64,000 nt of DNA from Margaritifera margaritifera (lineage: Eukaryota; Mollusca; Bivalvia; Unionida; Margaritiferidae): positions 2,527,501 to 2,591,500 of the forward strand of contig JAQPZY010001414.1 of NCBI GenBank assembly GCA_029931535.1. The letters are read 5' to 3'. Positions 1 through 12,275 of the stretch are shown here, one piece after another. Position 1 is the first letter of the stretch, and the number at the start of each line of letters is the position of its first letter. Under the pieces are notes generated by a model that was not told the DNA's origin, searched no databases, and was given only the letters and a program-made list of their open reading frames with translations. Position numbers and translations under genes: made by a program.

Positions 1-292
1 ATATGTATCACGTTTAACCAGAAGTTGTACATCTACAACGAGGACATGGTTTAGGTAAAACCGATGGTGACTCGAGAAATGCATGCTTTAAAAGATGTGT
101 TCCATCAAACTGAAAAAGACTCCTATAAATTAGCTTCGCACTTCGGGCCAAGGCATTACTTCCTCTTCTATGCCACAGCAAGGACAAAGCAGAAAGAGAC
201 CTCAAACACCCTTCAGACCTCATAGACATGCACAGAACAAGAATAGGAAAAGTAGAACAGTAGCTATCAGAGAATTTCACGTTTGTAATTAA
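1..292 (+). pseudogene. Polinton pVI-like minor capsid protein, 3' relic
   Basis: This is a decayed, 5'-cut copy of the gene at 16425-16880. Seen directly: near base 58 the plus strand encodes KPMVTREMHALKD, which matches KPMVTRGFHALKD of the better copy. Around 167-285 a basic tail with QQGQ, RRKR and RTVAIREF parallels QQGQGRKRRRH and RRTVRELDVF. In-frame stops and frameshifts lie between. The next relic downstream is the capsid gene, the same order as in the complete element, so this is a fragment of a related Polinton and not a stray gene. The fragment continues beyond the left edge of the window. No product is expected. Confidence 0.75.
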
Positions 293-353
293 TAATTGAG
301 AAAAATGGAAAATGATGCACTGATATTCTTGTGTCAAGCCTTGATCTGTTTGC

Positions 354-1101
354 CATGACACCAACGATGATAACGATGCAAGAATCTCAATAGGTAGAAT
401 TTCATCCTGTGTCGTCTGACCACCTCAATACTTTCGAATTTGAAATCAAAGGACAAACCGAAGATTACATCAATCTGAATAACAGTTACTTGTACCTGAA
501 AGTCAAAGCTCTCAAAACGGACAACACCAATCCAGGCACCGATGCCAGAGTGGATTCCGTCAACAATTTCATGCATTCGTTCTTCAGCGAAGTGGATTCG
601 TATTTGAATAACAAACTAGTCAGCAGCAGCATGGACACTTACCATTACAAAGTGTACCTGGGAAATCTCTTGACGTACAGAAAAGAAGCCAAGAATGCAT
701 ATCTGGATGTTTCCTTGGTATGAAAATCTGACACTTTGGACAAGTTCAACGACACAGCGTTGATTGCAATGATAACAGAATATAACGACCACCAAAAGAA
801 AATCAAACAAGGACGTAGTTTACAAAAGATGGATCGTTTGCATTTGGACATGTGGTTGGAAGACAGGTATTTGTTGAATGGAGTGGTTGTATGCCTAAGA
901 CTGAATCGAAGTAGTACCGTGTTCAATTTGATGGCTAATGCTAACTTAGTACAAAACTAACATCAAAGAAGCCAGACTTTACGTGCGACATGTGGAAGTC
1001 TCACGGTAGCTCTGACGAACGCAGTGAACATTATACTGTATGCAGAATTTGACAATACTCTGGAAATCAACAGTCTGAGAGAAGTGATCCTAGACTATTA
1101 G
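354..1101 (+). pseudogene. Polinton major capsid protein (double jelly-roll) relic
   Basis: The frame beginning MTPTMITMQESQ corresponds to the N-terminal part of the capsid protein at 15059-16411. It keeps EFEIKGQTEDYI, NNSYLYLK and MDRLHLDMWL. Lesions seen: TAG at 391-393 where the better copy has TGG (Trp); TGA at 721-723; loss of the acidic-Pro loop before the RRK region; and a large internal deletion near 1005-1015, after which the text jumps to the last residues (FDNTLEINSLREVILDY). Roughly 200 codons are missing. The original role was the hexon-like capsid subunit of a Polinton particle. This copy cannot make it. Confidence 0.85.
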
Positions 1102-1112
1102 AAGAAAATAAG

Positions 1113-1611
1113 ATGGAACACGATGTATAGAAACAGGCGAAGCGGATGTTTTCTATCCAGACAACAACAACAGCAGTCACAAACCACAAGTGAAGAAGAA
1201 AAAAATACAATCATAATGTCATGATGGCCATAACAAGAAGAATATTTGGTGTCCTGTTTCGCTAATGATATGGCTGAAAGAATCACAGGTCTAGCCAGAG
1301 TACGTTGTTATGGCTGTAAAATCTATCAGAATAGTCAGAAACAACAAGACACATGTTCGATGATGAGTTCAGAAGACAAGTTAGAAGAGTATCTGGAAGA
1401 TGCATGGACCCTCATCTCAGAAGAGAAGATTTTGAAAAAGTGGTATAAAGACTTGAGTGACCATTCGTTACCTCCATTGACTGCTCTGGAGACGAAGCAC
1501 ATTGAAGCTCTCTTACAACATAGTACAGAAACTATCCGTTCATTGACTTACTTGACAGATATTTTCAAGGAAAAAGTCAGGTTTGAACTGATGACTTATC
1601 ATTACCTGTGA
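1113..1611 (+). pseudogene. Polinton zinc-ribbon-like conserved protein, relic
   Basis: Homologue of the 178-aa ORF at 14504-15040. The first codons (ATGGAACACGATGTATAG) already contain a stop. An open stretch from 1246 to 1611 keeps LEEYLEDAWTLISEEKILKKWYKDL and a C-terminal KVRFELMTYHYL. The Cys pair CYGC and a later Cys remain, but the His residues and PSQ of the better copy are changed. The function of this family is unknown; the paired Cys/His suggest metal binding. It sits between capsid and protease relics, as in the complete element. Confidence 0.75.
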
Positions 1612-1622
1612 AACGAAGAAAA

Positions 1623-2303
1623 ATGGATACCTGGGAACTTCATTACTTTCTGACTCACAGTTTGTATACAGCTTCTTTGAATCCAGTGGTGTGTGCTAAA
1701 GATGAACTTCGATATCGAAAACCTAAGAACGTTCGAGCTTATGTCATCAACACAGATGACATTCATCGTCCAGGAATCCCTTGGGTATCCGTCTACTTTC
1801 CCAACGATCACAGTGTGGAATATTTTGATTCTTATGGATTACCTCCTCTGGAAGACGACATCATTGACTTCATGTGTAGAAATGCTGTACCTACTCAATT
1901 CAATAATCTGAGATTACAAGGATTTGATTCCATTGTGTGTGGACAATACTGTGTGTATTTTCTTCATCAACGCAGTCTTGGATTCCCCTTAGAACATTTA
2001 GTGACTTGTTTTGATTGTGAGTACTCTAGAAAGGATGATAAAATGGAAAGATGGTTTTGTGGACATTATGGCTATCTCTTTTCCTTAGCTCAGAAACGTA
2101 GTCTGCATCGATGGCAAAATGGCAGTGTATTAGATCATTGGAAGTATAGTCTGACTCCGCAAGGTTGTCAAACTTGTAAATGTTTTCATGCTGAACATTT
2201 TGTATTCATGTTTGAGATAGAAAAGCTTCCTGTTATTGTTAAAAATGTTGATTTTGTAAAAATGGTGTTATCTTGCTTTTATGTTGAAAACAAATTGTGT
2301 TGA
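1623..2303 (+). pseudogene. Polinton adenain-type cysteine protease, inactive copy
   Basis: The reading frame is open from ATG 1623 and aligns over nearly all of the protease at 13904-14479, roughly 70 percent identical by eye. It keeps YFDSYGLPPL, the Gln-Cys segment CGQYC and the C-terminal CQTCK. The block that holds the catalytic His (GTHW in the better copy) reads GIPW here, with CCT at 1779-1781, so His is replaced by Pro. The frame runs on about 35 codons past the homologous end into A/T-rich sequence. The ORF is long but the enzyme should be dead. The start follows an A-rich leader like that of its homologue. Confidence 0.85.
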
Positions 2304-2414
2304 CATGCTCTTTCACATCCTCTCTATCGATCTGTGTTAAAAAAAACAATGCTTTCTTTGACATTCCACGTACCGAATCGGAGGGATGTTTTCCTTCACG
2401 TCTGTGCTTCTACC

Positions 2415-2431
2415 ATATAAAGCGGTGCGTT
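2415..2431 (+). promoter_or_regulatory. Conserved TATA-containing 17-mer of the Polinton end
   Basis: ATATAAAGCGGTGCGTT occurs here about 110 bp after the protease relic. It occurs identically, in the equivalent outward orientation, in both TIRs of the complete element (13646-13662 minus, 24677-24693 plus). Surrounding bases are only weakly conserved, so the 17-mer looks selected. It probably marks the start of the old fragment's terminal repeat. Confidence 0.6.
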
Positions 2432-4139
2432 TACTAGTCTTGCCACCGTCGTCGTCAGCAGCCAGCCGTCGGAAAGAGCAGGTCGAGGGATATCAGCCGA
2501 GCAGCTAAGGATGAGGAGCGCAGGCTACAATCTATTATTGCCTCTGGTTGGTTCGTGCAGCCAATTGAGTACTCTACTACATTGAAAGTTATTGGAAGTC
2601 AGCGGCCAAGCTGCAATAACGAACCAATTCCAGTGTAGATATAGTCCACCTAATCATCCACCAACCCACCAAAGCCGACTACATGGAGCAGCACGAGCTA
2701 CCATGAGGGTACAGCCGCAGGGCAAGAGTAGAACAGCAAGTCTAGAAACGACCCATGGAAGAAGGAGGCGATATGATGACAAGGTCCATGGAACCGACCC
2801 ACAAGGGAAACGACCAGCAGAATGAAAAATACGGCTGAACAGGAGAAAGAAGCAACCGGTGACGAAACATGGAAGACGAAGGCGAGATGTGATATGGTCC
2901 ATTGAACTTACCCCCAGGAAGAATCACCAGGGACCGGATGCAGCTGAAATTGCCGACTGCATGGGGATTTCATTTTGGCTTTTTTTAAAATCCTTTTCGA
3001 TTATACTCTTTAAAATTACAAATTTAACTGTTTTCAGGCCACCGTCAAAAACATAACCATGAATTTAGAAGCAAAATGTGCGAGATATTAAAGTGAAATA
3101 AGTAACTTGTACTCACGGATTGGTTGTTAAATGTTTGGAATAATATATACACTATGTACACAAAATTCAAATTGAATGATAATAAGTAAAGAAATATTGT
3201 AAGTCGAACTATTGTCATAATTAATATGTGTGGCTAACACATTATTGGTTGTTAGGAACAAATAAACTGGGCAGCATTTAATCGATAGTACATCCATGGC
3301 GTTTCAAAAAACATTTCCCCTGCCGCTTCGCCACTCCGGCCATGCCTTCTCCCTTGCCTCCTGCGGACACAGATAATTAAGTATTGAACTTTGCTGACAT
3401 TAATGCGTCCAATGGGTGCGAAGTGCCCATTCGACGAGTAATTAAGTAGTACATCGTGTGGACATTAACCCAACGTAAATGGCCGAATGGCCGCACACGT
3501 TGTAAATTCAAGATAAGTGAGTAAGAAACAGTCTTGCCACCCATCGTGGACTAGACAACATGAATAAGATTTCAAAACTTATCGAAGACATGGTGCATAT
3601 AAATAGGGTAAGGCACCACCTCATCGAGAGCGAAACAGAGAAAAAGACAACCATTTTCCTCAACACAACCAAAGACCATGTGGAACAGTTCGCATAATGC
3701 TCTCGTCTCTTTTAGTTTGGTCAGGATCTGGTATAATACACTTACAGTTTCCGAATCAATTTGTCACTGTCCTGTGTTTTATGTCTTGTTTCCTCTTCTC
3801 TTCCTCTACGTCATTTTGTCTTTGTATAATGATTTCAGTTGCAATTATATTTGTTTAAATTAACCTTCTTACGTAAAATTGTTGTAATCCATCAATGCAG
3901 TGGCATTCTTTAAGCTTTTATTTGAAATTGACATTCATTGATCAACCTTAGATGTTGTAAACGTGAAAAATTGGGAATTGCAAATTTTAAAACAATTGGC
4001 AAAATTTGCAACCCCGAAAAAGTGCATCACTTGTATTGTACACTTATACCAATATCACACTTTTAAAAAGGGTTACAGACTGCACTGGGCCAAAAAACAC
4101 GACATGTCTAGAAATAAAACATATTTCTTACCATTCATC
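2432..4139. other. No recognisable gene; repeat-derived spacer
   Basis: Similarity to the Polinton stops soon after 2431. At 2740-2930 a block of about 120 bp (ATGGAAGAAGGAGGCGATATGATG and its variant GGAAGACGAAGGCGAGATG) is repeated once. A second TATA-like site (GCATATAAATAGG) lies near 3597, and the words TCTTGCCACC recur near 2438 and 3531, which could reflect a degraded LTR-type element. I cannot confirm that. The short ORFs have no recognisable domain. Confidence 0.4.
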
Positions 4140-5345
4140 TTGTAGATTTATTACAATATACGTCTGTTTCCTGCAATTCATCCATTGTGGGTGTGTTACA
4201 ATGTATGTCTTTCCCGCGTTTTACCCATCTGGGTTTGTTACAACGTGTATGTTTTCCCCAAATCCATTCAACCTTGTGGGTTTAGTACAATGTATGTCTA
4301 TTTCCCGCCATTTATCTATGCCCTTTGTTACAATGGATGTGGGCGTGTATATATTTTTTTTCTAAACCCACTATTCCCGTTGTGTTTGGTAAAATGTATG
4401 GTATTTTCCGCCATTCATCCATGTGGGTTTGCTACAGTGTATGTCTATTTCCCGCCATGCGTCCTAGGGTTTGTTACAATGTATGCTTTTTTTTTCTTTT
4501 ACTAAACCCATTCATACCAATGTAACAATGTGTGTCTTTTCTCTTTACCTAGGGATATCCCTATCATCTTTCTCATGTTCAATTTCCATAGATGGCTATA
4601 TTGTTGGTCAGTAAGGGTGATTATTTGTCAGTAAGGGTGTATGTTGGTAAGTAAGACCGTGTGTTAGTACCCACTGCCTATTCCCTTCCATCCTTCATCT
4701 GTTTGCTTGTATGTAGGGATGATTGTTAGTGATCACTATCCATCCCATACCAGCCCTCATCCGTTTCTTTGTATATGTGATTGCATATGCGTATGCATGA
4801 ATAAGAAAAAATAGACCTTATCCGAAAAATTGAGTGTGTTGATGTAATGGATTCGTTGAGAAAGAAACAAATCCTGTCCCAAATAATTATTGTGTGATGG
4901 TGTATTGGTTTGTATGTATATACAAAAAGAAACAAAAATAGACCCAGCCGACAAAACAAATGATTGTGTGATGGTGTTGAATTGTATGTATGGATAAAAA
5001 AAGAAAAGAAAAGATAGACTCCACCCCAAAAATAATTGCGTGATGATACCTGTTGGATTGTATGTATGAATGTCTTCAAGACCAAGTCATTGTCTGTGAA
5101 CTAGACTGGCGTTTTTTATGTCAAAACATCTGTGGTTTGTTACAATGTAGGTGGGTTTTGCTTTCCATACCCATTTATTCCAATGTAACAATGTGGGTTT
5201 GTTACAATGTATTTCTATTTTCGCCGTTCATTCCTATGGGTTTGTAACAGTGTATGTCTATTTCTCACCATTCATCACTGCGGGTTTGTTACAAATTTTG
5301 TTCCTGCAAACCTATTTATCCTCGTGTAACAATGTATGCTTTTTG
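4140..5345. repeat. Diverged minisatellite (GGGTTTGTTACAATGTATGT units)
   Basis: Units of about 55-65 bp built around GGGTTTGTTACAATGTATGT and TTCCCGCCATTCATCC repeat at about 4185-4530 and again at 5125-5345. Between them (about 4790-5075) a different unit of about 70 bp repeats three times, containing AAATAGAC, CAAATAATTATTGTGTGATGG and TTGTATGTATG. Apparent ORFs here are repeat translations and not genes. Confidence 0.75.
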
Positions 5346-5584
5346 CGCTTTACCTTGGAACATCCCTAGTATCATTCTCACGTTTAATTCCCACAGATTG
5401 CTATTGTATTTGCTAATAATAATAGGTCCTGGAAAGTTACAATAGGTTTTGGTCAATCAGTATAGGTGTTGGTGGTCAATCAGAATAGGTGATTGTCAGT
5501 CACAATAGGTATTGATCTGTCAGAATAGTTTTTCAGTTTTGTATATTTAAGAAACACGCAACTAATGAACCAAACTGCTCTCAG

Positions 5585-5639
<55 letters not shown>

Positions 5640-5649
5640 CAACAACAAC

Positions 5650-5697
<48 letters not shown>

Positions 5698-6423
5698 CTA
5701 TGCAAATGTTGTTCACTTTGAGAGAAGTTAGATTCCAATTATATTTTCCTATAGAAGGCGTATAATCGGTTTCCAACGTGACATGAAAGATAACGTAATG
5801 GACCGACAATGTTCTTCAGAGTACAGGCAGGCCCGCCGAGAGGGGAGGGGGAGAATCGGGGAGTGTGTGTGTGTGTGTTGGGGGGGGGGGGATTGCCCAG
5901 GGTCCGGCGATTTCTAGGGTGCCGCCGTCAACTCCGTTATAAAAAATAAATTAATCTTTGCAGTAAATATAAAATTTGTTCCTTGCAGAAGTCTAAGTTA
6001 TGGTAGATTACTACAGGTTTTATATGCAAAACTGTACACAGGTTTTTATGTACAAAAAATTTAACTAGTTTGGGGCCCATGACTGCTCTGCCCAGGGGCC
6101 CGGAATTTCTGTCGGAGGGCCTGAGTATAGGACATTAATAATGTACGGGAACAATTGTAGTCGATGACCCTCATGATTGTGTTAAAACCAGTTGATTAGA
6201 TTGATATGTCGGTTTGTCAACAAGGAATGACGTATTATCATACTGTTCAAATAGTCATATATCTCAATCTCGTGTTATTGTTAGCGTCATGCGAGATAAA
6301 AATACGGGGTGATTGGGAAATACACTCTACCTATTGATATATGAAGTGATATATATTGAATAGTTTCGACACAGAACACACGAGTAACAATTAGAAAACT
6401 CAAAGTATCAGTAAAGCAGGCTC
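5346..6423. other. Gene-free stretch before the arrestin gene, with AAT microsatellite
   Basis: An (AAT)n tract with an internal AAC patch spans 5585-5697. Short GT and G runs occur at 5863-5892. The text at 5830-6125 (GGGGCCCATGACTGCTCTGC, GGGGCCCGGAATTTCTGTCGG) resembles a degraded dispersed repeat. A promoter for the arrestin gene should lie here, but no clear TATA or initiator can be assigned. Confidence 0.5.
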
Positions 6424-6664
6424 ATGCCTGCGGTACAGAACGTAACGATCAGCCTGACCGGTGACAGGGAAGCCTACCACCCTGGGGACATCGTTTGCGG
6501 CGTTTGGACAGTGGAAGTAGTGGAACCATTGACCATCCGGGGGGTCAGGCTGTCCATCCACGGTGCCGCCTACACCAAATGGAGTGGTGGTTACAAAAAC
6601 AGGGAGGATTACATTGGATATGAAACATTTGTTGGCATGTTGACTACTGTCTTTGGAAAGAAAG
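6424..6664 (+). CDS. Alpha-arrestin (ARRDC-like), exon 1
   Basis: Start ATG at 6424. The encoded 80 residues begin the arrestin N-terminal beta-sandwich: VTISLTGDREAYHPGDIVCG is the typical YxPGDxVxG strand-turn, followed by EPLTIRGVRLSIHGAA and W, as in ARRDC proteins. The exon ends AAAG before GTACTT, leaving phase 1, which fits exon 2 at 29965. Alpha-arrestins are adaptors that link membrane cargo to NEDD4-type ubiquitin ligases through C-terminal PPxY motifs. This gene has such a motif in its exon at 36977. The intron that follows is 23.3 kb and contains the whole Polinton and its host transposon relic. Confidence 0.88.
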
Positions 6665-6841
6665 GTACTTAAGAGTTTTTCACATAGCTTAATTTGGGCT
6701 TGCGGAGCCCGTGACAACATGCGGATATCAATGCAGCTGGTTCCATAGTCCGAGTTTTCTCTGACCTTTCCGCCCCTTGGCCGATATCCATATATCTGTC
6801 AAAGGTCAAAAGAAACTATAGTGGGTCTTTAAGGATTTTCA

Positions 6842-6892
<51 letters not shown>

Positions 6893-8792
6893 TAGTCCTT
6901 GCTGATACACATTTCTGGTGTCACGCTCCACTTTAGGAAGTTTCAGTTTGGCGGCCTCTTTCGGATCATTCCTGATTAGTCGATAATATTAAATGATATT
7001 TGAATACTTATGAATAGTTTTTAATTATAAGAAGTCATTTCAAATATCAACTTTCTTTAATCCATAAGCTTGGCTAATAATATAAAAATATATTTTGATA
7101 TGGACAATTATGCGCTGAATGATCAATATTAACAATGTCATCATATCACAAATTAAACTTTATAGACACTAATGGACATTCATAAATGTCAATAAAAGAA
7201 TAGGTACTATGAAAAAAAAATCAGGACAACAGTTCAGTAGAGAGCTATGAAGAAAAAAAAATCGGGAATACAGTCCAGAAGAGAGATTTAATGTCCCAAG
7301 CATTTCATGGTGGCTCGAAACAAAGTTAAAGCAACACCTACAACTTTGAACTATTTGAAAAATATCCGTCTGTCTGTAGTATCACTCTAAATCATTATTC
7401 ACAGATTATCATTTTTTTTTTTTTTTTTTTTTTTTACGAAAATTATTTTTGACTTTGCAACTGGTCATTATTTTTAAAATAATAATTATTGAACACAACA
7501 CACGATTTCAGAATATTCAGAATCTCTAGCTGCATGCAGCGTCCCCCCCCCCCCTTATTTTTTCAGAAAATTAGTAGAATTTAGCCCGTTTTGTGGGAAA
7601 CATATCTTTAATTTTACTCTGAGTTTTGTTTCTCTTGTAGCCAATTCTCAAACACTCGCAAAAATACATAACTACCTACCCACATTCAAAAACTGGTAGG
7701 AATATATCAAAGAATCAATTTCTTTTAGTGTCGGCAGTGTTTGCTTTGCCTGAATCAGGGCAATGTCAAGCTACCATTCGATTTACTTTGACCCCCCCCC
7801 CCCCACCACCACCAAAGGATTTTAACACACCATTGTGACATATAAATGAGTCAATTTTCTTCACCACGTAGTATTATATGAAGACATTTAAACTTGAACA
7901 AACGAAAATTTTAAAAGCTTGAAATTGTTGAGATAATCATATCCTTTTGAAGCAATATGAAAAGAGATGGATCTAAACTCAGAATTTTGCAGACATCACC
8001 ACCACCACCACCCCACTCCAAAATGGAATTAATTTTAAAAAATGATCCGACAAAGAGTGGGGGACGCTAACACTCCTCTACCCGATTCTTATGGCTATGA
8101 TGATAATGAAAAATTGACGATGCTTATATCAGTGTACATTATTTTCTTGGTTGAGTTTAGATGCCCCGAACTTTTTTCTTTTTCTTTTTGCTTCAGACAA
8201 AATATCAAAGGCTAAAACGTACAATAAGTCGGATGCAAATAAGTTCTAACATTTAGAACAAATTTATGTTTGGAACCAACGTTAGCATCTTTGATCGTTT
8301 ATATTATGCTATATACCATCTCTTTTGATAACAGACCTTTGCAAACATAACAAACACATAGAACTTTGATCTACCTCCGCATCTCTCTGTCGCTAACATA
8401 AAGAATGTGAATTCTGGGTTTAGCGCGCCGCCTCCTTTTTTTTTAGTAACTTAGCAACATCCCTCCCCTTCGAAATTACTTCTTAGGGGTCTGCATATGA
8501 CCGATGTACACCATACCAGTGGAAAATGGGGGTGAATGAGTGGGAACCACACACCCTTTTTGTCTCGGAGCATACTTTTTTAAGGAGTAAAACACCTATA
8601 CAAATGTTGGAAATTCTCTAGCTTCTGGGATCTTTTGCCCCCAGGGCCTCATTTTGACAACCAAATTAAATTATTCTATCAAATCAAGAATCCATTAACC
8701 TTTACCACTTGAGGGAAACTCCCAATTTCAAACCATGGTTTCCCCCCCCCCCCCCTTTGAAGCCCATGACATCTACCATTCGAACTTTTCTG

Positions 8793-8855
<63 letters not shown>

Positions 8856-9634
8856 TAATAAAGGGCACCTTTAGAGCCTTACAAATATTATTAATACATG
8901 ATCATCTTTGAAGAAGCTTTAACTAACGACAATCGTCAAAGTGGCTTACTGATATTATCTTTAAAAGGACATATTTACATTTGTTTTGTCATGAAATTTA
9001 TACATATCTTTCTCTGATATGTTCTTAAATTTTAATGCCATTAATGGAAAACTTATAACTGTGTCTACATATATGCCTTTTTTTTGTTGGAATTTTCATA
9101 CAGTATTTCTGCTTAACCGAAATAGAACATCCCAATCTCCTGTTACCCCCCTTTTTCACAGAATGAAATTGTCCAATGTGACCTTTTGTCGTTAATAATT
9201 GAAGTGCAACCTACTCTGCTTTGAAATTGCTTAACATGATATAGCAGTGAGATACTTTTAAGAGATAGATTAAGGGGGGGGGGGGGGCAGGTGGATCCAG
9301 CAACATTGGAACACAGATTTCTATGGTTTAAACAGGGAAATCCAAGAAATTAAAAGGTATGGAAGATATTGTGGTAAAACTGCAAAATATTGAAATAAAT
9401 GGAAATAAAGTCCACAATAGGGGGTGAGGTGGAGGGGGAAATGGAGGGGGGGGGGGGGGGTAACCAATAAGCTAGAGCATAGTTAATAGATTTGGAGACA
9501 TTCTTCAAGGAAGCAAAATATGCCACCAGACAAAAGGCGCTTCACACCGAAACCCCAAACTCCACATAGATTTATGACTCTGTCTGTTATGATGATCGCC
9601 ATTGATGACTTCTTTTTTATTCAAATAAAACAGA
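6665..9634. other. Arrestin intron 1, left part: no gene seen
   Basis: Intronic. It holds (CA)n at 6843-6891, (AT)n at 8796-8852, several poly-C or poly-G runs of 9-14 bases (7541, 7791, 8742, 9274, 9447) and a poly-T run at 7411. No coding stretch with recognisable similarity was found on either strand. Confidence 0.6.
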
Positions 9635-11752
9635 TTGATCCATTTTTATATGGAAGTATATAAGAGATACTGTTGGATTAAATCCTACAATGACGTTAAA
9701 AAGTTTGTAGAAGAGTGTGACCAGTGTCAACGAAAGGGATCGTTAAAGAAGGCTAAAATAACCACTGCGCTCAATATCAATTACACCAACAGCATTTCGT
9801 CAAGTAGGCATAAATCTGACGGGACCCCTAGAAACGATGAAAAATTATATGACTTGTGTTGAATTTATTCTTGTCCGCATCGAAAGTACAGAATGGAAGT
9901 AACTTTGTTATGAAAATGACTTAATAGGAACTATGAATTCATCTATCAATCAGACTGAAGTAGTACCTACACAGCCAAGTTAGCAATACTGTGGAATGGA
10001 ATTTCAAGAAACTAAATGATTTAACTTTGTTCAATTTCAGCTTTTATTTAAAATGTTTTAGGGCGACATTCGTGTTAAGTCAAACACCTAGCATTGCCGT
10101 AGGATGCACTTTCGGAGTGGGAGTGTTAACTTAAAAGTGGGCGTCCAGACTCTGATTTCGGCTGAATTTCCCCTCAAATGAGTTACATTTAGCACATTTT
10201 TAGATAAGTGGACAGAGAGATCGTGCTTCTTACGGTCATGAAATGTGAAACTTGGTACAGACACTTCACATCGAATCTGTAATTGTACCTTCCTCTATTT
10301 GGAGCCTCATCCCTGGCAAAAACTTAAACAGGAACTAAATGATTATTGCTTGTCATTCTTACAGTAGGAAATGTGTGATCGCATTACATATTTAAGTCGT
10401 TTCACATGAGCGAACATTTTAAGAGATATAGGATCCATACATTTGTACATTTGTTTTATGTCCGGTCAGGGTATCTGCCTTTTAAAATAAGCCAATTTAA
10501 TATGCAAGATAGCCATACATACAGGTGAGTGATTCAGACCTACTTGGGCCTCATGCGTGATATATAGAGGTCTACTCTCAACTGAGGCCGTATGAAGCAA
10601 GAGGCGGATTATTCTCACTTTGATACATCTCATGCTGTACGCCATAGGCATTCATTGAAACCAAGCGAGATTGTACGATATTGTTATTCTGTTTGTTAAA
10701 AGGCAACAGGTACGTCCTGGACTTCACTGAATACGTGACGAATGGGTGGAAGCTGAGGCAATCGCCGACAAGACAGCAGAAAAAAAAAAGAAAGAAAAAA
10801 AAAAAAACGTTCTTAACGTTGTGATTAAGTTTGTGTCCAACTATGGTACCCCTGAAGTGTTCATTATAGACAGTGGCCGAGAGTTTGGCAATGACCTGAA
10901 CGAAACATTTTGATCAAAAGTAATCACCGCACTGCCTCGCCCTATCATCCACAAACTGGTGAACAAACTGAGAGATATAATAGGACACTGTGTAACAAGT
11001 TATCTAAATACGTACATGCAAAGTACAATGACTGAGATGAGAAATTGCCATACATGTTGTTTGCATACAGAACGGCGAAACACGCGTCCACAAAGAAAAC
11101 CCAATTTTTCCTGGTGTGTGGTAGAAACGCTTGACTGCCTGTGGAACTGGATATTCCTTTAAGAGCGGAAACAGAATCAGCAGATGACTTCTTGAAGAAT
11201 AGGTGTGACGCATTCATTAATTTGTCATGCAATAGAGAGGAGTCATCTGATGATATTAAGCTTGTCGAGAGAAAGTAGAAAAAATATTACGACGCCAAGA
11301 TGAAGGAAGTGCATTTCAAAGCTTCTGATCCATAACGCTAGGAAATGCACCAGAAAGGGTGGGGTGCGTAAACTTAGTGTTTGTTGGAATGGCCCATCGA
11401 CAATAAAGTCTGTACATAAGAAATGAACATGGACTGAAAACACCAATCCAAACTTCAGCTATGAAATTCAGCAAGAAACAACCATTGAAAAAAGAAACGG
11501 AGAAATGTTTTCCATTTAGAAAAAAAGAATGTATAACGAATATGAAAAAGGTCCAAACGATGATGTTGTCATTACAGGCCATGATGATGTACAAAGCTTA
11601 ATCCGATTTCATTCTGTTGATGAAAATGACAGTATGAAAAGCTTAACTATTTGGCCAAGCTGTAAGAAATCATCACCATACCAGGGGTACATGCAAAACC
11701 GATAAAAATAGTTATAATGAAACGTGACGGAAACTGCTTCTTTAGGACATTC
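9635..11752 (+). pseudogene. Integrase-OTU transposon protein relic, 5' portion
   Basis: Decayed coding sequence in several frames. At 9635 comes an H2C2-type integrase zinc-binding segment (YKRYCWIKSYNDVKKFVEE, then CDQCQR). At 10840-11230 the integrase core reads SNYGTPEVFI, DSGREFGNDLNE and SPYHPQTGEQTERYN, followed by a C-terminal SH3-like part near 11340-11470. At 11718-11752 MKRDGNCFFRTF matches the active-site start of an OTU cysteine protease (DGNCFFR). Integrase plus OTU is seen in Ginger/KRBA2-like and some Ty3-type proteins of invertebrates; which one cannot be settled here. Many stops and frameshifts are present. The OTU continues beyond the Polinton at 26472. Confidence 0.75.
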
Positions 11753-11755
11753 AGG

Positions 11756-11913
11756 TAAATTTGGTCAAATTACAGCCTTACCACAACAATATCGTAAATT
11801 TGGTCAGATTACAGTCTTACCACAACAATATCGTAAATTTGGTCAGATTACAGCCTTACCACAACAATATCGTAAATTTGGTCAGATTACTGCCTTACCA
11901 CAACAATATCATA
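11756..11913 (+). repeat. Four copies of a 39-bp in-frame tandem repeat
   Basis: The unit AAATTTGGTCAGATTACAGC plus 19 further bases repeats four times with few changes. It is a multiple of three and encodes a 13-residue unit beginning KFGQIT, inside the OTU-coding relic, immediately after the catalytic Cys segment. Confidence 0.9.
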
Positions 11914-11980
11914 AACAGAATCGTTAATTTTATGAACGGAAATGAGCAAATGCTAAAACGGGTTGAGTCTAGACCGATCC

Positions 11981-11986
11981 ATCAAT
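11981..11986 (+). repeat. Target-site duplication ATCAAT, left copy
   Basis: ATCAAT directly abuts AGTAGTATAC of the left TIR. The identical hexamer follows the right TIR at 26466-26471. Six-base duplications are the rule for Polintons. Confidence 0.95.
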
Positions 11987-12275
11987 AGTAGTATACGGGG
12001 GGTACTGGGGGTCTAGGGGGTCTCCTATGTTAAACAGGGTCAAAGATTTATATGGTCTAGGGGAATTTAACATGGGAAAGTGTTGACCCTATAAATCTTT
12101 GGGTCAAGCGGGGGCGCTATGGGGTCAATGGGACTTAACATTATGTCCCTGTAGAGTCCCCAAAGGTAGCGTACGAGAATTTAACATGGCGGGGGGGGGG
12201 GCACTATAGGTATCTACGGGAATTTAACATAGGGGGTGGCACTCTGGGTACCAACGGAAATTTAACACGCCGTTC

